DNA of 64,000 nucleotides from Symsagittifera roscoffensis (Eukaryota; Xenacoelomorpha; Acoela; Convolutidae): positions 62,001 through 126,000 of the forward strand of contig NW_026971334.1 in assembly GCF_963678635.1 (NCBI RefSeq), written 5' to 3'. Position 1 is the stretch's first letter. Each line of letters opens with the position of its first letter. Shown in pieces: positions 11,118-23,478 of the stretch. Below the pieces are notes generated by a model. That model saw only the letters and a list, made by a program, of their open reading frames with translations. It did no database searches and was not told the DNA's origin. The translations under genes and the position numbers were made by a program.

Positions 11118-12015
11118 TCAGCTCTTCTCACTGCTATCGAATTCTTTTTGTTTCTCCTTCAACCATCGGTCCACATAGTTTTCGTCACTGCGTTCCGAAG
11201 GAATTGCAGCGAGGTTATTCCGTGCGCTATCTGTTTCGATCAAGAATCTATCACACTGCCACTTTATTCGACGTGCATTACTCTTCTGCAGATCTGTAAA
11301 ATGCCTTTTTCTCTCTTCCTCACGTGGAATTTTGATCAGATTATCGATTTCCGTTTTATATTGATTGATCAAAACCAGGAAATCATTAAGTCGCTTTATA
11401 AAATTTCTAATTGTAGGAATCAGTTCTTTGGTTGTCGTTTCCACTGCTTTTTTAGTAATTTTTATGTTTTTCCCTCTAGCGAAAAATTCGGCAAACTTTT
11501 TCTCTTGCGTGAAATTCGGCAAATTGTCTTGTTTACAGACTGAGCTGGACATCTCCATTGCTGACGAGGAAGATGGAACATGAGTTGAATCCTCGTCATT
11601 TTTCGGTTTTATCTGGAGAAATTGGGGTGACAAGCTTGAAAGAGAATTTTGTGTGTTCGTTGGATTAACCATAACATTCAGTTTCTCCATTGCGCTATGC
11701 AGAGTGTCAATTTTTTGGTTCAGTTCTGCCACAATTTGTGCGTGTATGTACGGCAGGTTTCGGGTAATAGCAGCCGCTTCTTCCCAATCAGACAATATCC
11801 TATGTAGGTATGAATACCATTCATTGTAATCCAAATCGGTATAGTTATCCATTATTTTTGATACTTTAAAGATAGCCTCCTCTATTTCGGGCAAAACGTG
11901 TCTCGTGTATAGGATAACATGATTTTTGATCCAGTCTCGAACTTCCACGAATTCTTTTGTCTCATCTACTTGGCCTGTCAACTTCATTTCGTGGAAGAGA
12001 CTTCTCAACAATACA
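11118..12015 (-). CDS. Terminal exon of the exon-array gene
   Basis: This minus-strand exon starts after a TTTTGATTTAG acceptor (AG at 12016-12017) and runs 298 codons to TGA at 11118-11120. The predicted protein segment is mostly helical and charged. It has an RDWIKNHVILYTRHVLPEIE-like start, then a Ser-rich middle (VPSSSSAMEMSSS), then a Lys/Glu-rich C-terminal half ending FDSSEKS. No signal peptide, membrane segment or known domain was recognised. The split codon at its 5' edge (phase 2) matches the 3' edge of the 96-nt exon at 12171-12266, so the reading frame continues smoothly into that exon. The function is unknown. The gene as a whole would be a repeat-rich, hydrophilic protein. Confidence 0.72.
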
Positions 12016-12170
12016 CTAAATCAAAAAATTGGCGTTATTTATTGATTTTCCTACTATCAATTTTTGCAAGCTAGATCAAAAGTACAAGCATCTGTAACTT
12101 TAAACATGCTTTGGTCAATGATTTTCACACCAGAAAACTGTATGGAAACTTCATGAAATGTCCCACTCAC

Positions 12171-12266
12171 CTGATTTTTGTTAAATCTTCTGGTACGTGT
12201 TTTAAAGCATCTCGAAACATCTCATGACGAACTTGCAGATTCTCCACTTTCTTTGGTCCTTCAGAG
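12171..12266 (-). CDS. 96-nt penultimate exon, diverged member of the repeat-exon family
   Basis: On the minus strand this exon follows a TTTTTTGCAAAACAG acceptor and ends at AATCAG/GTGAGTG, a strong donor. It is exactly 96 nt, in the same phase as the array exons to its right. It encodes a 32-residue block beginning SEGPKKVEN and ending PEDLTKIS. Its length, phase and end residues (S at the start, KIS at the end) match the array repeats, but the interior is clearly diverged. It is probably an old founder-type copy outside the homogenised array. Confidence 0.7.
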
Positions 12267-12658
12267 CTGTTTTGCAAAAAGTAAATTAGTTGATTAGTAC
12301 AAAAAAGCAAAGCGAAGTTTAAAACATCAAAAAAAACACACTAAAAGAAGATAGTTGAAAATATGTCAATTAACACAAGGATGTTAATCAAAAATGTTAA
12401 AGAAACTGAGGGCTTTTCTTAATTCACGCTTATTTGCTGATGTTAACTCAAATTTGAATCAATGTAAGAGTTTCTCGATTCGCTGAGAAATATAAAAACA
12501 ACGCTGAGAAATACAAAAATTTATATACTTTAAAACGTGAGACAATTCCTTCTCTTCCCAGATAATTTTTCTTATTTCAGCTTAATGGCAAAATTTCGTC
12601 CAAAAACTACACTGAAGACGCTACACTGGAGACGCGTTGAAAAATTTGCATGATTCAC

Positions 12659-15600
12659 CTGATTTTTTGAGCTTCAGGTGCTTGTCTTGGTTCATCTTGA
12701 AAGGTCTCCTGATGATCTGGCACATTCTCCTCAGTTTTGGTTGATTCTTTAGAGCTGTTTTGTAACACAACATCAAATTAGTGCACAGAGACAGAGCTCA
12801 GCTTCGAGCCACTTGCAATACTTATGAAAATAGTCATCAGTCAAATGGTAAAGTGTCAGTACACATCAGAATTCCGGCAAAAACTAAACTACCAAAATTC
12901 CACGAAAGTTCTCACCCTGAAGCCCATTGAATTTATGATGGATAATTTTCGCCAAGAACATTTCAAAATAGATAAATTGACTCAAGGCTTGAAATTTAAT
13001 TTCTTTTCGGACGGGCGTTATTTTGAAAAAAAAAATCTTTTTTTGAGCCCAATGAACGTTCTTGTAAAATTTCCTCCCAAAACTACACTGAAGACGCTAC
13101 CCTGGAGACGCGTTGAAACATTTGCATGAATCACCTGATTTTTTGAGCTTCAGGTGCTTGTCTTGGTTCATCTTGAACGGTCTCCTGATGACCTGGCACT
13201 TTCTCCTCAGTTTTGGTTGATTTTTTAGAGCTGTTTTGTAACACAACATCAAATTAGTGCACAGAGACAGAGCTCAGCTTCGAGCCACTTGCAATACTTA
13301 TGAAAATAGTCATCAGTCAAATGGTAAAGTGTCAGTACACATCAGAATTCCGGCAAAAACTAAACTACCAAAATTCCACGAAAGTTCTCACCCTGAAGCC
13401 CATTGAATTTATGATGGATAATTTTCGCCAAGAACATTTCAAAATAGATATATTGACTCGAGGCTTGAAATTTAATTTTTTTTCGGACGGGCGTTATTTT
13501 GAAAAAAAAAATCTTTTTAGAGCCCAATGAACGTTCTTGTAAAATTTCGTCCCAAAACTACACTGAAGACGCTACCCTGGAGACGCGTTGAAAAATTTGC
13601 ATGAATCACCTGATTTTTTGAGCTTCAAGTGCTTGTCTTGGTTCATCTTGAACGGTCTCCTGATGACCTGGCACTTTCTCCTCAGTTTTGGTTGATTCTT
13701 TAGAGCTGTTTTGTAACACAACATCAAATTAGTGCACAGAGACAGAGCTCAGCTTCGAGCCACTTGCAATACTTATGAAAATAGTCATCAGTCAAATGGT
13801 AAAGTGTCAGTACACATCAGAATTCCGGCAAAAACTAAACTACCAAAATTCCACGAAAGTTCTCACCCTGAAGCCCATTGAATTTATGATGGATAATTTT
13901 CGCCAAGAACTTTTCAAAATAGATAAATTGACTCAAGGCTTGAAATTTAATTTTTTTTCGGACGGGCGTTATTTTGAAAAAAAAAATCTTTTTAGAGCCC
14001 AATGAACGTTCTTGTAAAATTTCGTCCCAAAACTACACTGAAGACGCTACCCTGGAGACGCGTTGAAAAATTTGCATGAATCACCTGATTTTTTGAGCTT
14101 CAAGTGCTTGTCTTGGTTCATCTTGAACGGTCTCCTGATGACCTGGCACTTTCTCCTCAGTTTTGGTTGATTCTTTAGAGCTGTTTTGTAACACAACATC
14201 AAATTAGTGCAAAGAGACAGAGCTCAGCTTCGAGCCACTTGCAAAACTTATGAAGATAGTCATCAGTCAAATGGTAAAGTGTCAGTACACATCAGAATTC
14301 CGGCAAAAACTAAACTACCAAAATTCCACGAAAGTTCTCACCCTGAAGCCCATTGAATTTATGATGGATAATTTTTGCCAAGAACATTTCAAAATAGATA
14401 AATTGACTCAAGGCTTGAAATTTAATTTTTTTTCGGACGGGCGTTAATTTGAAAACAAAAATCTTTTTTTGAGCCCAATGAACGTTCTTGTAAAATTTCG
14501 TCCCATAACTACACTGAAGACGCTACCCTGGAGACGCGTTGAAAAATTTGCATGAATCACCTGATTTTTTGAGCTTCAGGTGCTTTTCTTGGTTCATCTT
14601 GAACTATCTCCTGATGACCTGGCACTTTCTCCTCAGTTTTGGTTGATTCTTTAGAGCTGTATTGTAACACAACATCAAATTAGTGCACAGAGAAAGAGCT
14701 CAGCTTCGAGCCACTTGCAATACTTATGAAAATAGTCATCAGTCAAATGGTAAAGTGTCAGTACACATCAGAATTCGAGCAAAAACTAAAGTACCAAAAT
14801 TCCACGAAAGTTCTCACCCTGAAGCCCATTGAAATTATGATGGATAATTTTCGCCAAGAACATTTCAAAATAGATAAATTGACTCAAGGCTTGAAATTTA
14901 ATTTTTTTTCGAACGGGCGTTATTTTGAAAACAAAAATCTTTTTTTGAGCCCAATGAACGTTCTTGTAAAATTTCGTCCCAAAACTACACTGAAGACGCT
15001 ACCCTGGAGACGCGTTGAAAAATTTGCATGAATCACCTGATTTTTTGAGCTTCAGGTGCTTGTCTTGGTTCATCTTGAACGGTCTCCTGATGACCTGGCA
15101 CTTTCTTCTCAGTTTTGGTTGATTTTTCAGAGCTGTTTTGTAACACAACATCAAATTAGTGCACAGAGACAGAGCTCAGCTTCGAGCCACTTGCAATACT
15201 TATGAAAATAGTCATCAGTCAAATGGTAAAGTGTCAGTACACATCAGAATTCCGGCAAAAATTAAACTACCAAAATTCCACGAAAGTTCTCACCCTGAAG
15301 CCCATTGAATTTATGATGGATAATTTTCGCCAAGAACATTTCAAAATAGATAAATTGACTCAAGGCTTGAAATTTAATTTTTTTTCGGGCGGGCGTTATT
15401 TTGAAAACAAAAATCTTTTTTTGAGCCCAATGAACGTTCTTATAAAATTTCGTCCCAAAACTACACTGAAGACGCTACCCTGGAGACGCGTTGAAAAATT
15501 TGCATGAATCACCTGATTTTTTGAGCTTCAGGTGCTTGTCTTGGTTCATCTTGAACGGTCTCCTGATGACCTGGCACTTTCTTCTCAGTTTTGGTTGATT

Positions 15601-18600
15601 CTTTAGAGCTGTATTGTAACACAACATCAAATTAGTGCACAGAGACAGAGCTCAGCTTCGAGCCACTTGCAATACTTATGAAAATAGTCATCAGTCAAAT
15701 GGTAAAGTGTCAGTACACATCAGAATTCCGGCAAAAACTAAACTATCAAAATTCCACGAAAGTTCTCACCCTGAAGCCCATTGAATTTATGATGGATAAT
15801 TTTTGCCAAGAACATTTCAAAATAGATAAATTGACTCAAGGCTTGAAATTTAATTTTTTTTCGGACGGGCGTTATTTTGAAAAAAAAAATCTTTTTTTGA
15901 GCCCAATGAACGTTCTTGTAAAATTTCGTCCCAAAACTACACTGAAGACGCTACCCTGGAGACGCGATGAAAAATTTGCATGAATCACCTGATTTTTTGA
16001 GCTTCAGGTGCTTGTCTTGGTTCATCTTGAACGGTCTCCTGATGACCTGGCACTTTCTTCTCAGTTTTGGTTGATTTTTTAGAGCTGTTTTGTAACACAA
16101 CATCAAATTAGTGCACAGAGACAGAGCTCAGCTTCGAGCCACTTGCAATACTTATGAAAATAGTCATCAGTCAAATGGTAAAGTGTCAGTACACATCAGA
16201 ATTCCGGCAAAAACTAAACTACCAAAATTCCACGAAAGTTCTCACCCTGAAGCCCATTGAATTTATGATGGATAATTTTCGCCAAGAACATTTCAAAATA
16301 GATAAATTGACTCAAGGCTTGAAATTTAATTTTTTTTCGGACGGGCGTTATTTTGAAAAAAAAAAACAATCTTTTTTTGAGCCCAATGAACGTTCTTGTA
16401 AAATTTCGTCCCAAAACTACACTGAAGACGCTACCCTGGAGACGCGTTGAAAAATTTGCATGAATCACCTGATTTTTTGAGCTTCAGGTGCTTGTCTTGG
16501 TTCATCTTGAACGGTCTCCTGATGACCTGGCACTTTCTCCTCAGTTTTGGTTGATTCTTTAGAGCTGTATTGTAACACAACATCAAATTAGTGCACAGAG
16601 ACAGAGCTCAGCTTCGAGCCACTTGCAATACTTATGAAAATAGTCATCAGTCAAATGGTAAAGTGTCAGTACACATCAGAATTCCGGCAAAAACTAAACT
16701 ACCAAAATTCCAAGAAAGTTCTCACCCTGAAGCCCATTGAATTTATGATGGATAATTTTCGCCAAGAACATTTCAAAATAGATAAATTGACTCAAGGCTT
16801 GAAATTTAATTTTTTTTCGGACGGGCGTTATTTTGAAAAAAAAAAATCTTTCTTTGAGGCCCATGAACGTTCTTGTAAAATTTCGTCCCAAAACTACACT
16901 GAAGACGCTACCCTGGAGACGCGTTGAAAAATTTGCATGAATCACCTGATTTTTTGAGCTTCAGGTGCTTGTCTTGGTTCATCTTGAACGGTCTCCTGAT
17001 GACCTGGCACTTTCTTCTCAGTTTTGTTTGATTTTTTAGAGCTGTTTTGTAACACAACATCAAATTAATGCACAGAGACAGAGCTCAGCTTCGAGCCACT
17101 TGCAATACTTATGAAAATAGTCATCAGTCAAATGGTAAAGTGTCCGTACACATCAGAATTCCGGCAAAAACTAAACTACCAAAGTTCCACGAAAGTTCTC
17201 ACCCTGAAGCCCATTGAATTTATGATGGATAATTTTCGCCAAGAGCATTTCAAAATAGATAAATTGACTCAAGGCTTGAAATTTAATTTTTTTTCGGACG
17301 GGCGTTATTTTGAAAAAAAATTTTTTTTTGAGCCCAATGAACGTTCTTGTAAAATTTCGTCCCAAAACTACACTGAAGACGCTACCCTGGAGACGCGTTG
17401 AAAAATTTGCATGAATCACCTGATTTTTTGAGCTTCAGGTGCTTGTCTTGGTTCATCTTGAACGGTCTCCTGATGACCTGGCACTTTCTTCTCAGTTTTG
17501 GTTGATTTCTTAGAGCTGTTTTGTAACACAACATCAAATTAGTGCACAGAGACAGAGCTCAGCTTCGAGCCATTTGCAATACTTATGCAAATAGTCATCA
17601 GTCAAATGGTAAAGTGTCAGTACACATCAGAATTCCGGCAAAAACTAAACTACCAAATTTCCACGAAAGTTCTCACCCTGAAGCCCATTGAATTTATGAT
17701 GGATAATTTTCGCCAAGAACATTTCAAAATAGATAAATTGACTCAAGGCTTGAAATTTAATTTTTTTTCGGACGGGCGTTATTTTGAAAAAAAAATCTTT
17801 TTTTGAGCCCAATGAACGTTCTTGTAAAATTTCGTCTCAAAACTACACTGAAGACGCTACCCTGGAGACGCGTTGAAAAATTTGCATGAATCACCTGATT
17901 TTTTGAGCTTCAGGTGCTTGTCTTGGTTCATCTTGAACGGTCTTCTGATGACCTGGCACTTTCTTCTCAGTTTTGGTTGATTGTTTAGAGCTGTTTTGTA
18001 ACACAACATCAAATTAGTGCACAGAGACAGAGCTCAGCTTCGAGCCACTTGCAATACTTATGACAATAGTCATCAGTCAAATGGTAAAGTGTCAATACAC
18101 ATCAGACTTCCGGCAAATACTAAACTACCAAAATTCCACGAAAGTTCTCACCCTGAAGCCCATTGAATTTATGATGGATAATTTTCGCCAAAAACATTTT
18201 AAAAAAGATAAATTGACTCAAGGCTTGAAATTTAATTTTTTTTCGGACCGGCGTTATTTTGAAAAAAAAAATCTTTTTTTGAGCCCAATGAACGTTCTTG
18301 TAAAATTTCGTCCCAAAACTACACTGAAGACGCTACCCTGGAGACGCGTTGAAAAATTTGCATGAATCACCTGAATTTTTGAGCTTCAGGTGCTTGTCTT
18401 GGTTCATCTTGAACGGTCTCCTGATGACCTGGCACTTTCTTCTCAGTTTTGGTTGATTTTTTAGAGCTGTTTTGTAACACAACATCAAATTAGTGCACAG
18501 AGACAGAGCTCAGCTTCGAGCCACTTGCAATACTTATGAAAATAGTCATCAGTCAAATGGTAAAGTGTCAGTACACATCAGAATTCCGGCAAAAACTAAA

Positions 18601-21600
18601 CTACCAAAATTCCACGAAAGTTCTCACCCTGAAGCCCATTGAATTTATGATGGATAAATTTCGCCAAGAACATTTCAAAATGGATAAATTGACTCAAGGC
18701 TTGAAATTTAATTTTTTTTCGGACGGGCGTTATTTTGAAAAAAAAAATCTTTTTTTGAGCCCAATGAACGTTCTTGTAAAATTTCGTCCCAAAACTACAC
18801 TGAAGACGCTACCCTGGAGACGCATTGAAAAATTTGCTTGAATCACCTGATTTTTTGAGCTTCAGGTGCTTGTCTTGGTTCATCTTGAACGGTCTCCTGA
18901 TGACCTGGCACTTTCTTCTCAGTTTTGGTTGATTTTTTAGAGCTGTTTTGTAACACAACATCAAATTAGTGCACAGAGACAGAGCTCAGCTTCGAGCCAC
19001 TTGCAATACTTATGAAAATAGTCATCAGTCAAATGGTAAAGTGTCAGTACACATCAGACTTCCGCCAAAAACTAAACTACCAAAATTCCACGAAAGTTCT
19101 CACCCTGAAGCCCATTGAATTTATGATGGATAATTTTCGCCAAGAACATTTCAAAATAGATAAATTGACTCAAGGCTTGAAATTTAATTTTTTTTTTCGG
19201 ACGGGCGTTATTTTGAAAAAAAAAAATCTTTTTTTGAGCCCAATGAACGTTCTTGTAAAATTTCGTCCCAAAACTGCACTGAAGACGCTACCCTGGAGAC
19301 GCGTTGAAAAATTTGCATGAATCACCTGATTTTTTGAGCTTCAGGTGCTTGTCTTGGTTCATCTTGAACGGTCTCCTGATGACCTGGCCTTTTCTTCTCA
19401 GTTTTGGTTGATTTTTTAGAGCTGTTTTGTAACACAACATCAAATTAGTGCACAGAGACAGAGCTCAGCTTCGAGCCACTTGCAATATTTATGAAAATAG
19501 TCATCAGTCAAATGGTAAAGTGTCAGTAACCATCAGAATTCCGGCAAAAACTAAACCACCAAAATTCCACGAAAGTTCTCACCCTGAAGCCCATTGAATT
19601 TATGATGGATAAATTTCGCCAAGAACATTTCAAAATAGATAAATTGACTCAAGGCTTGAAATTTAATTTTTTTTTGGACGGGCGTTATTTTGAAAAAAAA
19701 AATCTTTTTTTGAGCCCAATGAACGTTCTTGTAAAATTTCGTCCCAAAACTACACTGAAGACGCTACCCTGGAGACGCATTGAAAAATTTGCATGAATCA
19801 CCTGATTTTTTGAGCTTCAGGTGCTTGTCTTGGTTCATCTTGAACGGTCTCCTGATGACCTGGCACTTTCTTCTCAGTTTTGGTTGATTTTTTAGAGCTG
19901 TTTTGTAACACAACATCAAATTAGTGCACAGAGACAGAGCTCAGCTTCGAGCCACTTGCAATACTTATGAAAATAGTCATCAGTCAAATGGTAAAGTGTC
20001 AGTACACATCAGAATTCCGGCAAAAACTAAACTACCAAAATTCCACGAAAGTTCTCACCCTGAAGCCCATTGTATTTATGATGGATAATTTTCGCCGAGA
20101 ACATTTCAAAATAGATAAATTGACTCAAGGCTTGAAAATTATTTTTTTTTCGGACGGGCGTTATTTTGAAAAAAAAAATCTTTTTTTGAGCCCAATGAAC
20201 GTTCTTGTAAAATTTCGTCCCAAAACTACACTGAAGACGCTACCCTGGAGACGCGTTGAAAAATTTGCATGAATCACCTGATTTTTTGAGCTTCAGGTGC
20301 TTGTCTTGGTTCATCTTGAACGGTCTCCTGATGACCTGGCACTTTCTTCTCAGTTTTGGTTGATTTTTTAGAGCTGTTTTGTAACACAACATCAAATTAG
20401 TGCACAGAGACAGAGCTCAGCTTCGAGCCACTTGCAATACTTATGAAAATAGTCATCAGTCAAATGGTAAAGTGTCAGTACACATCAGACTTCCGGCAAA
20501 AACTAAACTACCAAAATTCCACGAAAGTTCTCACCCTGAAGCCCATTGAATTTATGATGGATAATTTTCGCCAAGAACATTTCAAAATAGATAAATTGAC
20601 TCAAGGCTTGAAATTTAATTTTTTTTCGGACGGGCGTTATTTTGAAAAAAAAAATCTTTTTTTGAGCCCAATGAACGTTCTTGTAAAATTTCGTCCCAAA
20701 AGTACACTGAAGACGCTACCCTGGAGACGCGTTGAAAAATTTGCATGAATCACCTGATTTTCTGAGCTTCAGGTGCTTGTCTTGGTTCATCTTGAACGGT
20801 CTCCTGATGACCTGGCACTTTCTTCTCAGTTTTGGTTGATTTTTTAGAGCTGTTTTGTAACACAACATCAAATTAGTGCACAGAGACAGATCTCAGCTTC
20901 GAGCCACTTGCAATACTTATGAAAATAGTCATCAGTCAAATGGTAAAGTGTCAGTACACATCAGAATTCCGGCAAAAACAAAACCACCAAAATTCCACGA
21001 AAATTCTCACCCTGAAGCCCATTGAAATTATGATGGATAATTTTCGCCGAGAACATTTCAAAATAGATAAATTGACTCAAGGCTTGAAATTTATTTTTTT
21101 TTCGGACGGGCGTTATTTTGAAAAAAAAATCTTTTTTTGAGCCCAATGAACGTTCTTGTAAAATTTCGTCCCAAAACTACACTGAGGACGCTACCCTGGA
21201 GACGCGTTGAAAAATTTGCATGAATCACCTGATTTTTTGAGCTTCAGGTGCTTGTCTTGGTTCATCTTGAACGGTCTCCTGATGACCTGGCACTTTCTCC
21301 TCAGTTTTGGTTGATTCTTTAGAGCTGTTTTGTAACACAACATCAAATTAGTGCACAGAGACAGAACTCAGCTTCGAGCCACTTGCAATACTTATGAAGA
21401 TAGTCATCAGTCAAATGGTAAAATGTCAGTACACAACAAAATTCCGGCAAAAACTAAACTACCAAAATTCCACGAAAGTTCTCACCCCGAAGCCCATTGA
21501 ATTTATGATGGATAATTTTTGCCAAGAACATTTCAAAATAGATAAATTGACTCAAGGCTTGAAATTTAATTTTTTTTCGGACGGGCGTTATTTAAAAAAA

Positions 21601-22747
21601 AAAAAAAATTTTGAGCCCAATGAATGTTCTTGTAAAATTTCGTCCCAAAACTACACTGAAGACGCTACCCTGGAGACGCGTTGAAAAGTTTGCATGAATC
21701 ACCTGATTTTTTGAGCTTCAGGTGCTTGTCTTGGTTCATCTTGAATGGTCTGCTGATGACCTGGCACTTTCTCCTCAGTTTTGGTTGATTCTTCAGAGCT
21801 GTATTGTAACACAACATCAAATTAGTGCACAGAGACAGAACTCAGCTTCGAGCCACTTGCAATACTTATGAAGATAGTCATCAGTCAAATGGTAAAGTGT
21901 CAGTACACATCAGAATTCCGGCAAAAACTAAACTACCAAAATTCCACGAAAGTTCTCACCCTGAAGCCCATTGAATTTATGATGGATAATTTTTGCCAAG
22001 AACATTTCAAAATAGATAAACTGACTCAAGGCTTGAAATTTAATTTTTTTTCGGACGGGCGTTATTTTGAAAAAAAAATCTTTTTTGAGCCCAATGAACG
22101 TTCTTGTAAAAGTTCGTCCCAAAACTACACTGAAGACGCTACATTGGAGATGCGTTGAAAAGTTTGCATGGCTCACCTGGTTTTTTGAGCTTCAGGTGCT
22201 TGTCTTGGTTTATCTTGAACGGTCTCCTGGTGACCTGGAACTTTCTCCTCAGTTTTGGTTGATTCTTTAGAGCTGTTTTGTAACACAATATCAAATTAGT
22301 GCACAGAGACAGAGCTCAGCTTGGCGCCACTTGCAATACTTATGAAGATAGTCATCAGTCAAATGGTAAAGTGTCAGTACACATCAGAATTCCGGCAAAA
22401 ACTAAACTACCAAAATTCTACGAAAGTTCTCACCCTGAAGCCCATTGAATTTATGATGGATAATTTTCGCCAAGAACATTTCAAAATAGATATATTGACT
22501 CGAGGCTTGAAATTTATTTTTTTTTCGGACGGGCGTTATTTTGAAAAAAAAATCTTTTTTTGAGCCCAATGAACGTTCTTGTAAAATTTCGTCCCAAAAC
22601 TACACTGAAGACGCTACACTGGAGATGCGTTGAAAAGTTTGCATGGCTCACCTGATTTTTTGAGCTTCAGGTGCTTGTCTTGGTTCATCTTGAACGGTCT
22701 CCTGGTGACCTGGAACTTTCTCCTCAGTTTTGGTTGATTCTTTAGAG
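12659..22747 (-). CDS. 22 tandem 96-nt exons encoding 32-residue repeats
   Basis: Minus-strand exons lie at 12659-12754, 13135-13230, 13610-13705, 14085-14180, 14561-14656, 15037-15132, 15513-15608, 15989-16084, 16469-16564, 16946-17041, 17420-17515, 17895-17990, 18371-18466, 18847-18942, 19326-19421, 19802-19897, 20278-20373, 20754-20849, 21229-21324, 21703-21798, 22177-22272 and 22652-22747. Each follows an ACA(A/T)AACAG-type acceptor, is open in the same phase-2 frame and ends at a CAG/GTGA donor. Joining any two keeps the frame because 96 is divisible by three. The encoded unit starts SKxSTKTE, has VPGHQETVQDEP in the middle and ends APEAQKIS. It is rich in E, K, P, Q and T, hydrophilic and likely disordered, somewhat like PEVK or spacer repeats. 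I found no internal stop in any copy. The function is unknown; a length-variable linker or scaffold is an inference. Confidence 0.72.
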
Positions 22748-23123
22748 CTGTTTTGTAACACAATATCAAATTAGTGCACAGAGACAGAGCTCAGCTTGGC
22801 GCCACTTGCAATACTTATGAAGATAGTCATCAGTCAAATGGTAAAGTGTCAGTACACATCAGAATTCCGGCAAAAACTAAACTACCAAGATTCCACAAAC
22901 TTTCTCTCCCTGAAGCTCGTTGAATTTATGATAGATTTTTTTCGGTGAGAACAATTCTAAATAGATTAATTGACTCAAGGCTTGAAATTTATTCATTTTT
23001 TTCGGACGGATGTTATTTTGAAAATTCTTTTTTGAGCCCATTGAACTTTCTTGTACAATTTCGTCCGAAAACTACACTGGAGACGCTACACTGGAGACGC
23101 ATTGAAAAATTTGCATGGCTCAA

Positions 23124-23219
23124 TTGATTTTTTGAGCTTCATTTGTTTGTCTTGGCTCATCTTGAAAGGTCTCCTGATGACCTCGCGCTTTCTTCTCAAT
23201 TTTGTTTGATTCATTAGAG
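23124..23219 (-). pseudogene. Outermost repeat exon with a lost splice donor
   Basis: This is the 23rd and most upstream copy. Its 96-nt frame is still open (start SNESNKIEKK, end TNEAQKI). The donor that reads CAG/GTGA in the other copies has become CAA/TTGA, so the GT is gone. It would probably be skipped, which keeps the downstream frame intact because the exon length is a multiple of three. Divergence is higher here than inside the array, as expected for an array edge that escapes homogenisation. Confidence 0.6.
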
Positions 23220-23447
23220 CTGTTTTGTAACAAAACATGAAATTAGTGCACAGAGACAGAGCGCAGCCTCGCGCCACTTGCAAATAATTACGAAAATAGT
23301 CAACAGTCAAATGGTAGTGTCAGTACACATAAGAGGTCTGGTAAAAACTAAACGAACAAGTTTCAACGAACTTTCTCACCCTGAAGCTCATTGAAGCTAT
23401 GATAGACATTTTTATGATAGACAGTGAAAACGAAAAGTGCAACTCAC

Positions 23448-23478
23448 TTATCTTTTGCACTTTTGCGAGTTATTGATT
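23448..23478 (-). CDS. Candidate upstream mini-exon of the exon-array gene
   Basis: On the minus strand AAAATCAG is followed by 31 nt, then a strong donor AA/GTGAGTT. In the phase required by the array exons the 31 nt are open and would join as a phase-2 boundary; a stop lies just upstream of the acceptor, so the exon cannot extend further. The true 5' end and start codon of the gene were not found. The minus-strand frame at 23724-24038 lacks an ATG and a clear splice link. Confidence 0.3.

Larger units (their letters stand above)
12580..23415 (-). repeat. Tandem array of ~476-bp exon-intron units (23 copies)
   Basis: Twenty-three head-to-tail units of about 474-480 bp make up this block. 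Each consists of a 96-bp segment that behaves as a minus-strand exon plus about 380 bp of intron. Landmarks recur in every unit; the plus-strand word ATGAAAATAGTCATCAG appears near 12824, 13300, 13775, 14250 and so on up to 23293 in drifted form. By eye most units differ by only a few per cent, with the outer units at the right end (22.1-23.4 kb) more diverged. Much of the length variation comes from A/T homopolymers in the intron. The homogeneity points to recent expansion or ongoing concerted evolution. Confidence 0.93.

Noticed and set aside
12824-22563. Repeated ~101-codon plus-strand ORFs (MKIVISQMVKCQ...) in most array units
   Set aside because: They lie antisense to the intron and part of the exon of the minus-strand units, vary at their C-terminus with A-run length, and recur only because the unit is tandemly copied.
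12580-23415. CRISPR-like or bacterial repeat array
   Set aside because: Units are ~476 bp, nearly identical throughout, with no short-repeat/unique-spacer alternation, in eukaryotic sequence.
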